Shown here piece after piece: positions 43,831 to 52,995 of a stretch of 64,000 nt of DNA. Positions within the stretch are counted from its first letter, which is position 1. Each line of letters starts with the position of its first letter. Position numbers and translations under genes: made by a program. Origin of the DNA: Natronosalvus vescus (GTDB lineage Archaea > Halobacteriota > Halobacteria > Halobacteriales > Natrialbaceae); contig NZ_CP099546.1 in assembly GCF_023973145.1 (NCBI RefSeq), positions 1,426,001 through 1,490,000 on the forward strand, written 5' to 3'. The notes beneath the pieces were generated by a model. It had not been told where the DNA came from. It saw only the letters and a program-made list of their open reading frames with translations, and did no database searches.

Positions 43831-43995
43831 CGATGGTGTCAATAGAATCTGTCGGCCGAAAATGGTTTCGCCACTGGCGTGTGGGTGGTTCCATCCGTGA
43901 TTGCAGTTGCAGTCCATCCTTCGAGACGACCGCGAAGTATGGGGTGCAATTATCTGCTGTATCGGATCCGTTCGTCCATCGTCCCACAGTGATAA

Positions 43996-44004
43996 CATAT
44001 TTAT
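43996..44004 (+). promoter_or_regulatory. TATA box of the DUF4129-DUF58 operon
   Basis: CATATTTAT ends 28 nt before the GTG at 44032. This spacing supports a leaderless transcript starting on a GTG codon. Confidence 0.55.
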
Positions 44005-44031
44005 GAAACGACTGCACAGAGAGAATCAGCA

Positions 44032-45198
44032 GTGGGACACGACCTCCAGCGCGCCGCCCTCATCGCTTGCTGTGTCCTCGCGATCGTCGTCGCCGCCGCG
44101 TTCTTCCCCGCCGCAGGCTACGGCGATTTCCCGGGACGGGACGCCGTGAGTGACGACCACTATCTCGAGTCTAGCACGGGAACCGGCGACGCCGATTCCA
44201 CCGAAGGGGACGACGGAGACGACCTCGAGACGGATGACCAGCAGGACGATGGTGACGACTCGGACGGCACAGCTGACGGCCAGCACGACGATAGCGACGG
44301 TGCAGACGACACTGACGGCGACGACCAGCAGGACGACAGTGATGACACGGGTGACGGATCGGACGACGCTGGCGACGACGACCAGCAAGACGACGAGGGC
44401 TCGAGCACCAGCGAAAGCGGCGACGGACTGGGTGTTTCCCTCGATCACGTCCTCGCAATTCTCCTGATGCTTGTGTTTCTCGTACCGTTCGCGCTTCTGT
44501 GGCGGGCGACCGCTCCAACACGACACCCACACCTCTCGGAGGCGGACATCCCGAACGGTTTCCTTCCGCGACTGCAGTTCCGCCTCAAACGGATTCCACA
44601 GGTTACCATGGCTGCGACGATCGGCGCCTCGAGCGTCGTGCCGACGATTGCCGACGCCCTCTTGCGAACTGGCCGTGGCGTCGGCGGCGGTTTCGGTCAG
44701 CTCGGCCGGTCGATCGGTCGGGGCTTCGGCCGCGCGCTCTTCGCAGCACCTGCCGGGTTCGCCAGCGCGCTGCAGGGGCTTGGCGGGCTTTCGCTCACTG
44801 GCGGGTTCAGCGCCCTGTTCGATGGGTTCGGGAGCGTACGACGGAGACACCGTCGCTCGAGCAGCGATAGCCCCACCGCCGCCAGCAATTCGGCTGTCCA
44901 ATCCACCGAATCGGCCGACGATCCCGGCCCACCGACTATCGAAGCGGCCTGGGAAGAGATGACCGCGCTGGTCACGCGTTCGTCCCGGGGCACCGTCTCG
45001 AAAACGCCCGGCGAGTACGCGCGAGCGGCCATTGCCGCTGGCTATCCCGAATCGGCCGTCACGACGCTCACAGAAGTTTTCCGCCAGGTTCGATACGGCG
45101 ACTACCCACCCACGGACGACCGGACACGCCGAGCTCGAGCCGCCTACGAGGAGCTGGTGGCCGCGGTCACTGACGATGATGGGGGTGATGACCGATGA
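44032..45198 (+). CDS. DUF4129-domain membrane protein with acidic linker
   Basis: This 388-residue protein has an N-terminal anchor (LIACCVLAIVVAAAFFPAAG), an Asp/Gln/Ser-rich external linker of about 90 residues (repeats of DDQQDDG type) and a second helix (VLAILLMLVFLVPFALLW). A Gly/Arg/Leu-rich segment follows, then a C-terminal DUF4129-like domain (AWEEMTALVTRSSRGTVSKT, PGEYARAAIAAGYPESAV, FRQVRYGDYPPTDDRTRRAR). DUF4129 typically accompanies DUF58 and transglutaminase-like proteins in envelope-linked operons of unknown purpose. It starts at GTG 44032, set by the TATA box. It is the first gene of four that overlap one another by ATGA. Confidence 0.8.
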   Translation: MGHDLQRAALIACCVLAIVVAAAFFPAAGYGDFPGRDAVSDDHYLESSTGTGDADSTEGDDGDDLETDDQQDDGDDSDGTADGQHDDSDGADDTDGDDQQDDSDDTGDGSDDAGDDDQQDDEGSSTSESGDGLGVSLDHVLAILLMLVFLVPFALLWRATAPTRHPHLSEADIPNGFLPRLQFRLKRIPQVTMAATIGASSVVPTIADALLRTGRGVGGGFGQLGRSIGRGFGRALFAAPAGFASALQGLGGLSLTGGFSALFDGFGSVRRRHRRSSSDSPTAASNSAVQSTESADDPGPPTIEAAWEEMTALVTRSSRGTVSKTPGEYARAAIAAGYPESAVTTLTEVFRQVRYGDYPPTDDRTRRARAAYEELVAAVTDDDGGDDR

Positions 45199-45860
45199 AA
45201 CAGACCACGCTCGTTGGCTTCGGTTTCGTCGCCCTCGTCGGCGCGCTGTTGGCTACTGTCGGTGCTATCCCCTCCGCTGGAGCCGCTCTCGCACGGGATA
45301 CTGCCGTGATCGCCATCGGCGGCCTCCTCGCCGCGTTCGGAATCGGTCTCCTGGGTGCCTTCGTCGCGAGCGAACCTACTCTCGAGACCGAGAGCGAAAA
45401 CGGTGATGAACCGGTAGCCTTCCCGTCGGTAGCAACCCAGGATCGCGAACGTGACGTGGAACGAATCGGTCAGGACGTCGAGATCGCTCTGTCACGGTCG
45501 CGGCTTGGCGACTCACCGCGGGAGCGACATAATCGGTCGGTTGCCAGGAACAGACTCCGACGGACGATGACTGACGCCGTCGTCTCCTCGTTGACTGCCG
45601 ATGGCACTCTCGAGGTCGAGGCGGCTCGAGACCACGTCCAGCGGGGGACGTGGACGGACGATCCCCGTGCAGCGGCCTGTCTCTCGTCAGCGGTCACGAT
45701 TCCGCTCGCGACTCGAATCGAGGACTGGGTAGTCGGGGAACGAGACCAACGACAGCTACAGGCGGCGCTCGAGGCGCTGACGGCGCTCAGAGCGGACGAC
45801 CTGCAATCGTCGAGCCAACAGTCACCGGACGGACGTGAACGGAGGAGGAACGACATATGA
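45195..45860 (+). CDS. DUF7269-like membrane protein
   Basis: This 221-residue protein starts inside the previous stop (ATGA). It has two adjacent helices (TTLVGFGFVALVGALLATVG and AVIAIGGLLAAFGIGLLGAF) that form a hairpin. A cytoplasmic soluble part follows with RDVERIGQDVEIALSRSRLG, VARNRLRRTMTDAVVSSLTA and ERDQRQLQAALEALTALRAD. From memory it corresponds to the haloarchaeal DUF7269 family, always found between DUF4129 and DUF58 genes. Its function is unknown. The tight coupling suggests a complex with the flanking products. Confidence 0.75.
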   Translation: MKQTTLVGFGFVALVGALLATVGAIPSAGAALARDTAVIAIGGLLAAFGIGLLGAFVASEPTLETESENGDEPVAFPSVATQDRERDVERIGQDVEIALSRSRLGDSPRERHNRSVARNRLRRTMTDAVVSSLTADGTLEVEAARDHVQRGTWTDDPRAAACLSSAVTIPLATRIEDWVVGERDQRQLQAALEALTALRADDLQSSSQQSPDGRERRRNDI

Positions 45861-47407
45861 CGGGGCGGTCAGGTCACGCTCGGACGGGGACGGAAGCCGA
45901 CGATACAGACGCTGAAGACGCTACAGCGTCTAGGCCGCTCGCGAACGAGCGCGACCTCGAGTCAGCAGGGACGCCGCCTGCTGGGACAGCCGATGCTACC
46001 GGAGACGAGGCTGGTGCCACCGGGAAAGCTGATCTCGCCGAACGTGAGTCGGTCGAAGCCGCACCTGGGGCGCGAATGGGCGTTGGATCAGCCATCGACG
46101 CAGGTGATGGATCCACGAAACCCGTCGACCGGGCCAACGACCCACTGGACGAGCGGGCCGTCTCGAGTGATCGCTGGCTCGTGGCGTTGACCGTCGCGTT
46201 GCTCGCGGTCGGCGTCGGTGTGCTGGCTCGCGACGCCGCCATCTTCCTCAGTTCGGTGGTCGGCCTGAGTTACGTCGGCTACAGCTACGCGACCCGCCCG
46301 CCCAAACCGACGCTCACAGTCGAACGAACCCTCGAATCCGCCAGACCGGCACCCGGCGACACCGTTGGCGTCTGCGTGACCGTCACCAACGATGGTTCTG
46401 AGTCGATCCCGGACGTCCGTATCGCCGACGCACCGCCGTCGGAACTCCACCTCGAGGGAGATCCCAGGGTGGCGGGCTCACTCGAACCCGGCGAATCCCT
46501 CACACTGGAGTACGCGGCCCGAGCCAAACGAGGGGAGTACGGCTTCGGCGACGTCACCGTCAGCGCTCGAAACGTGAGCGCGAGCGAGCGCGTGACCACC
46601 CGATACGACCTCTCGAGCGAGTTCACCTGTGACGACGCCCTCGAGCGGGTGCCATTGGCTAGCCAGACCATTCAACACACCGGACGTGTCGAAACCGACA
46701 TCGGGGGCGAAGGCATCGAGTTTTTCTCGATTCGGCCGTTCCATCCGACGGATCCGATGCGTCGGGTCGACTGGAATCGCCTCGCCCGTACTGGCGACCT
46801 CACGACGATCGAGTTCCGCGAAGAACGGGCCGCGTCCGTCACCGTCCTGGTCGACGCTCGAGCGTCGAACGCGGTCTTTCGATATCCGGGCGAACTCGAC
46901 GCCAGGTCGCTCTCGTCTCACGCAACCGAGTGGCTGGTGACGGCGCTACTCGGGGAGAACAATCGCGTCGGCGTCGCTCTCTACGGCGACCGAGGGGACT
47001 ACTTGCTCCCCCGGAGTGGCCGAGATCAACTCGCTCGAGCGACACGGCTGCTCGATGGGGAGTGGTGTGGCTCGTTCGGACGTCAAGCGTGGCTGGCCCA
47101 CGGTGATCGGTCGGTCGATCGCTTCTGCCGACACCTGAACGACGAGAAACAGCTGCTGTTCGTCACCCCGTTGCTCGACGACGATCCGGTCGCGTCGGCA
47201 CGACGATTCCGTGCGTACGGACACGAGGTAACGCTCGTCTGCCCGATGGTCGCCGATCGGCCGGGCCACGCCGGCGTGATCGATCGAGCGGAGGTCGAAG
47301 CGCGCTGTTCGACCCTTCGAAGCCACGGCGTTCGGATCATCGAGTGGCACCCCGACGAATCGCTCCACGTGGCGGTCGACCGAAGCAAACGGCGGTGGTC
47401 GCGATGA
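45857..47407 (+). CDS. DUF58 (vWA-like) domain membrane protein
   Basis: This 516-residue protein starts in an ATGA overlap. A disordered acidic start (residues 1-95) precedes a helix pair (LVALTVALLAVGVGVLARDA, IFLSSVVGLSYVGYSYA) and a beta-sandwich region (PGDTVGVCVTVTNDGSESIP). The DUF58 signature is IRPFHPTDPMRRVDWNRLAR with TGDLTTIEFREERAASVTVL (about 292-330). The remainder is a vWA-like alpha/beta domain (VLVDARASNA, NRVGVALYGDRGDYLLP, LLFVTPLLDDDP). DUF58 proteins usually work with a MoxR AAA+ ATPase in assembly or activation of envelope complexes. No MoxR gene is present in this operon or elsewhere in the window. Confidence 0.85.
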   Translation: MTGRSGHARTGTEADDTDAEDATASRPLANERDLESAGTPPAGTADATGDEAGATGKADLAERESVEAAPGARMGVGSAIDAGDGSTKPVDRANDPLDERAVSSDRWLVALTVALLAVGVGVLARDAAIFLSSVVGLSYVGYSYATRPPKPTLTVERTLESARPAPGDTVGVCVTVTNDGSESIPDVRIADAPPSELHLEGDPRVAGSLEPGESLTLEYAARAKRGEYGFGDVTVSARNVSASERVTTRYDLSSEFTCDDALERVPLASQTIQHTGRVETDIGGEGIEFFSIRPFHPTDPMRRVDWNRLARTGDLTTIEFREERAASVTVLVDARASNAVFRYPGELDARSLSSHATEWLVTALLGENNRVGVALYGDRGDYLLPRSGRDQLARATRLLDGEWCGSFGRQAWLAHGDRSVDRFCRHLNDEKQLLFVTPLLDDDPVASARRFRAYGHEVTLVCPMVADRPGHAGVIDRAEVEARCSTLRSHGVRIIEWHPDESLHVAVDRSKRRWSR

Positions 47408-49074
47408 GTGTACGGGAAGAGTCTCGAGCGGTACGAAACCGAAACGACCTCCGGACGCTCCCCCTCGCCCTCGTTTCCCTCACAGTTGCCGGATTATGCT
47501 GGACAGTCGGCCTCGACCTCGAGGGACTTCTGGCGGTCGGTGGGGCGCTGGCCATCGTCTACGCAGGTTCGGCCGTCTCGACAGGCTCGCTCGCTCGTCG
47601 AGCCCTCGGGAGCGTCCTCTTCGTGGGTGGAATTCTCGCCGTAACGGCCGGGATCGGAACGGCGGTGATCACGGGACTGCAAGCTGGTACGATCGTCGGC
47701 TCGAGCGCGCTGGCGGTGGTCGGGGTCGGCGGTGCACTCGCCCATCCACGGACGCGGTGGCCGGATCTGGTTTGGACGGTGCGCGATTCCACCGTGACGT
47801 CGATCACGACCGTTCCCGTGATTACGCTGTTTGCAACTGGAACGGCTGGCGTGGTCGCGTCTGCCGTCGCTCTCGTGTTCGTTGGTGTGACGGACGGAGC
47901 CTATAGCGCCTTCACGAGCGGACTTCTGCTTGCAGCCGCGGCGTTCGTGGCGTACGCGTGTGTCGTCTCGGTGGTCGGATCTGCCTTGCCGGAGCACGTT
48001 CCAGCGGTTTCGTTCGGCGACCTCGTCGATCGCCTGTTCGACCTTCCGACCGGTGTCTACTACGTGGCCGTGCTCGTCCTCGGCATGCTAGCAGCCGCCG
48101 AAACTGCGACCGCGTTTGAATCGGTATTGTCGGCGATGGGGCCAGTCGGGACGGTCGTGACCGCGCTGTTGACGATCGGCGTAATCCACGTCGTTCTCGC
48201 ACTCGCCCTCGGCTGTTCGATCCTGATCTGCTTCGGGTGGCTCGTGTCCCCGATGGTCGACGCCTGGTTCGGTTCGTACCCGCTTCGGACGGTCGCCCTC
48301 GCAAGCGGCGGCGTCGTCGTGCCCACGGTCGTATTTGTGGGTTCGCTGGTTGTTCCCGGCACTGATGGACTGCAGGCAATATGGGCAGTCGTCCTCGTTC
48401 TCGTTCTGGTCACGGTCGTGGAGGGTCTGGTCGGTGGACTGCTCGCACAGGGGTCGATTCGCTGGCGCCACTGGCTCTTGCTCGGGGGCTGTGGCTCGCT
48501 ACTCGTCACTACATTCCTGGCCGCACAGCGGGGTATCTCGCCGCTTTTCGTGTTCATCAGCGTCGCGGCTGCGATTGCGGTGTGGGACGTCGGCGAACAC
48601 ACCAACCGCATGCGAGTCGACATCGGCGAGTCTGTCGATAGTCGACAACCCGAACTGGTTCACGCGACGGCGACGCTCGTTGTCGGCGCCGTTGGCGTCG
48701 CAATCGCTGCCGTCGCCATGTACGGCCTCGGTGCGGTTTCACCGCCGACCGAACGGTGGCAAGCGCTCGCCCCGCTCGTCCTGGCGCTGGTCGCTGTGAC
48801 TGTGCTCCTCGTCTCGATCACCACGGACACGATCACCAACTCACTCTCGGGAACATTTATTTCAAGTCGATCGCTGCTCCGGAACCGGATCGTCGTGGTG
48901 GCACTGGCCATCCTGGCTGCGCTCGTGCTTGCAGCCGTTGTCGGAGCGCTCGATACCGTCCTCGCATTCGTCTTGCTGGTGATCGTCCCACTTCTCGCGC
49001 TGGTGTTCGTGACTCGCCTCGTTTCGACCGACTCGATCAGTGATTTTCAGCCGCCACCACCGGGTGCCAACTAA
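47404..49074 (+). CDS. DUF7519-like polytopic membrane protein
   Basis: This 556-residue integral membrane protein is joined to the DUF58 gene by an ATGA overlap. About fourteen hydrophobic segments are visible, for example LPLALVSLTVAGLCWTVGLD, YYVAVLVLGMLAAAETATAF, VVALAILAALVLAAVVGALD and VLAFVLLVIVPLLALVFVTR. Loops are short and lack obvious catalytic motifs, and the tail is polar (ISDFQPPPPGAN). From memory it matches the haloarchaeal DUF7519 family linked to DUF58/DUF4129 operons. A channel, exporter or scaffold role for the operon's complex is possible but unproven. Confidence 0.75.
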   Translation: MSVREESRAVRNRNDLRTLPLALVSLTVAGLCWTVGLDLEGLLAVGGALAIVYAGSAVSTGSLARRALGSVLFVGGILAVTAGIGTAVITGLQAGTIVGSSALAVVGVGGALAHPRTRWPDLVWTVRDSTVTSITTVPVITLFATGTAGVVASAVALVFVGVTDGAYSAFTSGLLLAAAAFVAYACVVSVVGSALPEHVPAVSFGDLVDRLFDLPTGVYYVAVLVLGMLAAAETATAFESVLSAMGPVGTVVTALLTIGVIHVVLALALGCSILICFGWLVSPMVDAWFGSYPLRTVALASGGVVVPTVVFVGSLVVPGTDGLQAIWAVVLVLVLVTVVEGLVGGLLAQGSIRWRHWLLLGGCGSLLVTTFLAAQRGISPLFVFISVAAAIAVWDVGEHTNRMRVDIGESVDSRQPELVHATATLVVGAVGVAIAAVAMYGLGAVSPPTERWQALAPLVLALVAVTVLLVSITTDTITNSLSGTFISSRSLLRNRIVVVALAILAALVLAAVVGALDTVLAFVLLVIVPLLALVFVTRLVSTDSISDFQPPPPGAN

Positions 49075-49246
49075 TGATCGAACGAACGGTTCGAAGCGTT
49101 TATACCCGCCACGCTGATAGCTCGAGATAACTCGTCGGAACGCGGGCGACGGCGAGCACCTGTTCGGCAGACGCCACAGGTTGGAATGTGGAATCGACCT
49201 CGACTCGAGGTCGCTTCTGAACCAGGAAACGCTCGCGGTGATACAC

Positions 49247-49837
49247 ATGGCACGAAGCTTCTACTCCCACATCAAGGAGGCATGGAAGACCCCGGGCGAC
49301 GGTAAGCTCGGCGAACTGCAGTGGCAACGCAAACAGGAGTGGCGTAAACAGGGCGCCATCGAGCGCATCGAGCGCCCGACCCGACTCGACAAGGCGCGCG
49401 AACTCGGCTACAAGGCCAAACAGGGCATCGTCCTCACTCGCGTCTCCGTCCGCAAGGGGAACGCGCGCAAACAGCGCCACAAGGCCGGCCGCCGAACGAA
49501 GCGCCAGGGCGTCAACCGGATCGGACGCCGCAAGAACATCCAGCGCATCGGCGAAGAACGCGTCTCCCGGAAGTACCCCAACCTTCGGGTTCTCGCCAGC
49601 TACTGGGTCGGGGAAGACGGCGGCCAGAAGTGGTTCGAAGTGATCCTCGTCGATCCGAACCACCCGGCTATCCAGAACGACGACGACCTCAACTGGATCT
49701 GTAACGACACCCACAAGAACCGCGCCTTCCGCGGGCTGACCAACGCCGGTAAATCGAACCGCGGCCTCCAGAACCGCGGCAAAGGCACCGAAAAGGTTCG
49801 CCCGTCACTGAACAGCGGGAAGCGTAGCTCGGAGTAA
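49247..49837 (+). CDS. rpl15e: 50S ribosomal protein L15e
   Basis: This 196-residue archaeal/eukaryotic ribosomal protein begins MARSFYSHIKEAWKTPGDGK. It has the characteristic basic stretches LTRVSVRKGNARKQRHKAGR and RKNIQRIGEERVSRKYPNLR, then VLASYWVGEDGGQKWFEVIL and HKNRAFRGLTNAGKSNRGLQ. The length and both ends match archaeal L15e. The ATG at 49247 directly begins the conserved N-terminus; upstream in-frame codons are not conserved-looking. It is a single gene, downstream of but not overlapping the DUF7519 operon. Confidence 0.96.
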   Translation: MARSFYSHIKEAWKTPGDGKLGELQWQRKQEWRKQGAIERIERPTRLDKARELGYKAKQGIVLTRVSVRKGNARKQRHKAGRRTKRQGVNRIGRRKNIQRIGEERVSRKYPNLRVLASYWVGEDGGQKWFEVILVDPNHPAIQNDDDLNWICNDTHKNRAFRGLTNAGKSNRGLQNRGKGTEKVRPSLNSGKRSSE

Positions 49838-49987
49838 GCCGGTCTGGCGGTTCTCGATTCTCTCACTTTCAACGACCCTCGAGCCGTGCGTACTGCGTTC
49901 GTCGGTTCGAACCGCCACACACAACCAGTTCCCATCGCCCGAGAACACAGACCGAGTTTTAATCTCCTGGCACCCGTAGGATCAACC

Positions 49988-50422
49988 ATGAGTAGACGCA
50001 TTCTCGTACCAGTCGACGAGTCCGAACGCGCAACTGACGCCCTCGAGTTCGCACTCGAGGAGCATCCGGGGGCGACGATCGTCGCGATTCACGTCCTCGA
50101 CCCTGCCGACTTCTACGGCGCGACCGGGTTCGAAGGTGGGGCGATGATCAACTACGACGAGATCCATCGCCAGAACGAAGAGCGAGGGGAGGCGTTGCTC
50201 GAGAACGCCGCGGATCGAGCCGACGAACATGGTCTCGAGTGTGAAACCGAACTCGTCATCGGCAGCGTCGCGCGATCGATCGTCGACTACGCCGAAACCA
50301 ACCCGATTGATCAGATCGTCATCGGCAGTCACGGCCGAACCGGGGCGAGCCGAATCCTCCTCGGGAGCGTCGCCGAAACGGTGGCTCGGCGATCCCCCGT
50401 GCCGGTGACGATCGTTCGGTAG
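49988..50422 (+). CDS. Universal stress protein (UspA family)
   Basis: This 144-residue single Usp domain starts RRILVPVDESERATDALEFA. Its ATP-binding type motif, IVIGSHGRTGASRILLGSVA with ETVARRSPVPVTIVR, is complete (G-x2-G-x9-G-S/T), so nucleotide binding is expected. The mid-region LDPADFYGATGFEGGAMINY is the usual variable loop. The ATG at 49988 is preferred because the strand-1 motif begins four residues later and a TTTTAATC box lies about 28-34 nt upstream. It is monocistronic. Usp proteins of haloarchaea form dimers, and the stimulus is not predictable. Confidence 0.9.
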   Translation: MSRRILVPVDESERATDALEFALEEHPGATIVAIHVLDPADFYGATGFEGGAMINYDEIHRQNEERGEALLENAADRADEHGLECETELVIGSVARSIVDYAETNPIDQIVIGSHGRTGASRILLGSVAETVARRSPVPVTIVR

Positions 50423-50498
50423 CACGTATTCAACGGCCACGGCTATGGTGACGGCCACTGCCACGGCGACGGCGACGACCACGTACAATTCTCACCGC

Positions 50499-51092
50499 TC
50501 AATACCGCGAGCGCTCGAGTCGCTCCGAGGCCTCGAAGGGTGTCGTCAGCTCGAGCAACTGGACGAGAATCCGGCCGGTTGCGCCCCAGACGGTGTGCTC
50601 ACCAACGTGGAAGTAGTGAATAACGATCTCACCGTAGTAGGGGTGCTCACGATGTTCGTACTCGTAGTTGTCCGGATCGAGCAGCGCCGAGACCGGAAGG
50701 AGGACGATTTCGGCGACCTCGCGCTCGTCCGGGTCGTACGTCCGGTCGGGGATGCGGCCGACGAACGGCGTGACGGCGTACTCGGTCACCGTTCGGATAT
50801 CGTCGAGTTGCCCGACGACGTCGGCGCTTTCGGGGGTGAGGCCGATCTCTTCGTTCGCCTCTCGAAGGGCCGTCTCGAGGATCGACCCGTCGTGTGGTTC
50901 AGCCCCGCCACCGGGAAAACTCATCTGGCCGGGGTGTTCTCCGAGGTGGTCGGCACGCCTGGTGAAGAGCAGGTGATCCTCCCCGCTACGGTCGATCACC
51001 GGTGCGAGAACGGCGGCGTCGTACGGCTGGTCGTCGATACTAACCGGCTCGTGGGCGGCAACCGGGTCGAGATCGAGGCGTCGGATCGTCAT
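50499..51092 (-). CDS. Nudix hydrolase, CoA-pyrophosphatase-like
   Basis: This 197-residue Nudix enzyme has a complete Nudix box, GGAEPHDGSILETALREANE + EIGL (about 62-85), with the Mg2+-binding REANEE. The preceding LLFTRRADHLGEHPGQMSFP is the UPF0035 signature of NudL-type coenzyme-A pyrophosphatases, which split CoA into 4'-phosphopantetheine and 3',5'-ADP. Other substrates are possible. The start ATG at 51092 (MTIRRLDLDPVAA) is the only reasonable one. It lies 23 bp downstream of the DUF7109-like gene on the same strand, so the two are likely co-transcribed. Confidence 0.85.
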   Translation of the reverse strand: MTIRRLDLDPVAAHEPVSIDDQPYDAAVLAPVIDRSGEDHLLFTRRADHLGEHPGQMSFPGGGAEPHDGSILETALREANEEIGLTPESADVVGQLDDIRTVTEYAVTPFVGRIPDRTYDPDEREVAEIVLLPVSALLDPDNYEYEHREHPYYGEIVIHYFHVGEHTVWGATGRILVQLLELTTPFEASERLERSRY

Positions 51093-51115
51093 AGTGAAAG
51101 TTTACTGCTGGCCGT

Positions 51116-51649
51116 TCAGGCGTCCTCGAGCGCCTGCGTGAGCCGGGTGCGTTCATCAGACAGGTCGAGCGGTGCCCACGCCTCGAGGTCGTAACTCACG
51201 TCGAGGAGGTGCTCGAGGGTGTCGGTTGCCTCGTCGATGTCACCGTCGCCGTCTGTTACGTCCTCGAGACTCGCGTCGACTGCCTTCCGAAAGCGCGCCT
51301 GGGCTGCCTCGCCAACGGCTTCCCGATCGGGACGTCGTGGCGAGACGTCCAGAATGTGGGGCAGATCTTCCGCGTGTTCCGGCGTCTGGGGAAATGCGGT
51401 CGGTCCGACGACCAGCAACGGCTCATCCGATCCCGCTTCGAGGTCGTCTGCAGCGCCGTTCTCGGGCGTGTATCGTACCAGCGCGAACGTCTCGAGGGCG
51501 CTCTCGATGGCGGTCTCCGACGCGTCCGTATCGACCGTCTGCCCGTCGGCCCTGAACGCCACCTCCGAAAGTGCGTGCTCGAGTTCGGCGTGGGTGAGGC
51601 CGCCAAAGAGGTCGACGACGCCAGCCAGTTCGTCGGCGGTCTCGTTCAT
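51116..51649 (-). CDS. DUF7109-like haloarchaeal protein
   Basis: This 177-residue acidic soluble protein begins MNETADELAGVVDLFGGLTH and continues AELEHALSEVAFRADGQTVD. Further conserved-looking parts are LLVVGPTAFPQTPEHAEDLP + HILDVSPRRPDR and a C-terminal helical zone. From memory it matches the haloarchaeal DUF7109 family. A helix-turn-helix-like segment (LTHAELEHALSEVAF) might suggest regulation, but no DNA-binding residues stand out. It lies directly upstream of the Nudix gene. Function unknown. Confidence 0.7.
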   Translation of the reverse strand: MNETADELAGVVDLFGGLTHAELEHALSEVAFRADGQTVDTDASETAIESALETFALVRYTPENGAADDLEAGSDEPLLVVGPTAFPQTPEHAEDLPHILDVSPRRPDREAVGEAAQARFRKAVDASLEDVTDGDGDIDEATDTLEHLLDVSYDLEAWAPLDLSDERTRLTQALEDA

Positions 51650-51715
51650 GATCTCGACAAGGGGGGACGTGGTGATTAGTCTTGTGTGGTCAGTCGGAAA
51701 CCTCGAGGCCGGGCC

Positions 51716-52855
51716 TCACTCGTAGCTTGCCGTTTCGGGCGTGCTGACAGCAGTCGCCCAGGGAGTCGCGGCCTCGACGACGGCCGCTGGCTCGAGTGGT
51801 CGTTCAGACCACGGTGGGAGTCGCTCACGGTGTTCGGGCGGCTCGAGCGACTTCGCGTAGCGGTTGATCTGTGCTCGTTCGTCCGCCACGTCGTAGGTGA
51901 GACCGTTGAACGCGGCATCGGCTCGATACTGTCCGATGAGTCGGTCGGCCGCCGCACAGTACCGTTCCTGAAGCGTCTCGTAGTCGACGTCGACGCCCCC
52001 ATTCTCGAGGACGCCCAACAGCGAACCCGCCACGTCGCGGCTCATCCCTTCGAGCCCGGTTTCCCCGTCGACGTCGCGGTGATCGTGCTGGTGGATGCCG
52101 AGGTCGACCTGTGCCGAGCCGTCGAATCCAGCATAGTCGTACGCGTCACCGAGTGTCGCTACCTCGAGCCCCCACGTCCGCGGTGGTCGAAGCGAGCGAG
52201 CGAGCGAGGCCGTCATCGCGACCTCCCCGGCGAGGGCGTATCGAAACGCTGCAAAGTACTCGAGAATCGGCTCGTCGTGAGCGCTCGAGAGCGTCTCGAT
52301 GAGTGGTTCGTACAGCAGGCGACACAGGCGACCGTAGAGTCGGTCGTCCTCCACCCGTGCGTAGTATCCTTTCGAGAACGCGTACCCCATCGACAGCGGG
52401 CTGAGCAGCCGAGCGACGTGATCGGCACGATAGCTCGTCGCGTCGGCATCGTGAACGACGACGTACTTGGCGTCCCTCGTCGCCGGCCCGAGAGCCAGCC
52501 AGATGTCACGCCCTTTCCCACGGTCGCCATCCAACCCGGCGGTCGATAGCAATCGATTGACGCCGGGAGCGGTACACCACAGCACCTGCGTCGGCAAATG
52601 GAACGATTCCAGCCAGGTGCGAAACGGTTCGATTCGGTCGGCTGACGCCCGAACCGGCACGACAACGGCCGCGGGCGAGGGCTGCAGCGTCTCGAGCGCG
52701 GACAGGACTGCCTCCGCGGCCGGCCGCTCGTGTTCGCGGTCGGTCATCGGCACGACGATGGCCGTCTCCTCGAGTATTCCCTCGAGGCCGTCGAAGCCAA
52801 CCGCCTGGTCGGTTAGCTGGTGGAGCGTGGTGAGTCGCTCCTGCGTGTACTCCAT
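51716..52855 (-). CDS. Glycosyltransferase, GpgS/GT81-like
   Basis: This 379-residue GT-A-fold transferase has the nucleotide-sugar/metal motif VVVHDADATSY (DxD-like) after ETAIVVPMTDREHERPAAEA. The stretches GYAFSKGYYARVEDDRLYGR, FRYALAGEVAMTASLARSLR, WGLEVATLGDAYDYAGFDGS and AQVDLGIHQHDHRDV follow the order seen in glucosyl-3-phosphoglycerate synthase and mannosylglycerate synthases. These make the compatible solutes glucosyl- or mannosylglycerate. A compatible-solute or surface-sugar role is therefore inferred. The ATG at 52855 is used; the longer frame is unsupported. No phosphatase partner gene (GpgP/MpgP type) is adjacent. Confidence 0.75.
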   Translation of the reverse strand: MEYTQERLTTLHQLTDQAVGFDGLEGILEETAIVVPMTDREHERPAAEAVLSALETLQPSPAAVVVPVRASADRIEPFRTWLESFHLPTQVLWCTAPGVNRLLSTAGLDGDRGKGRDIWLALGPATRDAKYVVVHDADATSYRADHVARLLSPLSMGYAFSKGYYARVEDDRLYGRLCRLLYEPLIETLSSAHDEPILEYFAAFRYALAGEVAMTASLARSLRPPRTWGLEVATLGDAYDYAGFDGSAQVDLGIHQHDHRDVDGETGLEGMSRDVAGSLLGVLENGGVDVDYETLQERYCAAADRLIGQYRADAAFNGLTYDVADERAQINRYAKSLEPPEHRERLPPWSERPLEPAAVVEAATPWATAVSTPETASYE

Positions 52856-52995
52856 CGGTGAATCCTTTGGCTGGAAGGCTAAAACCACCACGAATCCGGT
52901 GATCTACTGGTACGAGAGGACAAATCCCGCTACAACGGGCGTAAGAACGGACGATGGCGATGATTCCGACGCTCTGATGACGACCGCAGTCTCGG

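Noticed and set aside
44200-44410. Separate small gene in the Asp/Gln-rich stretch
   Set aside because: It is the in-frame acidic linker of the DUF4129 protein between its two membrane helices.
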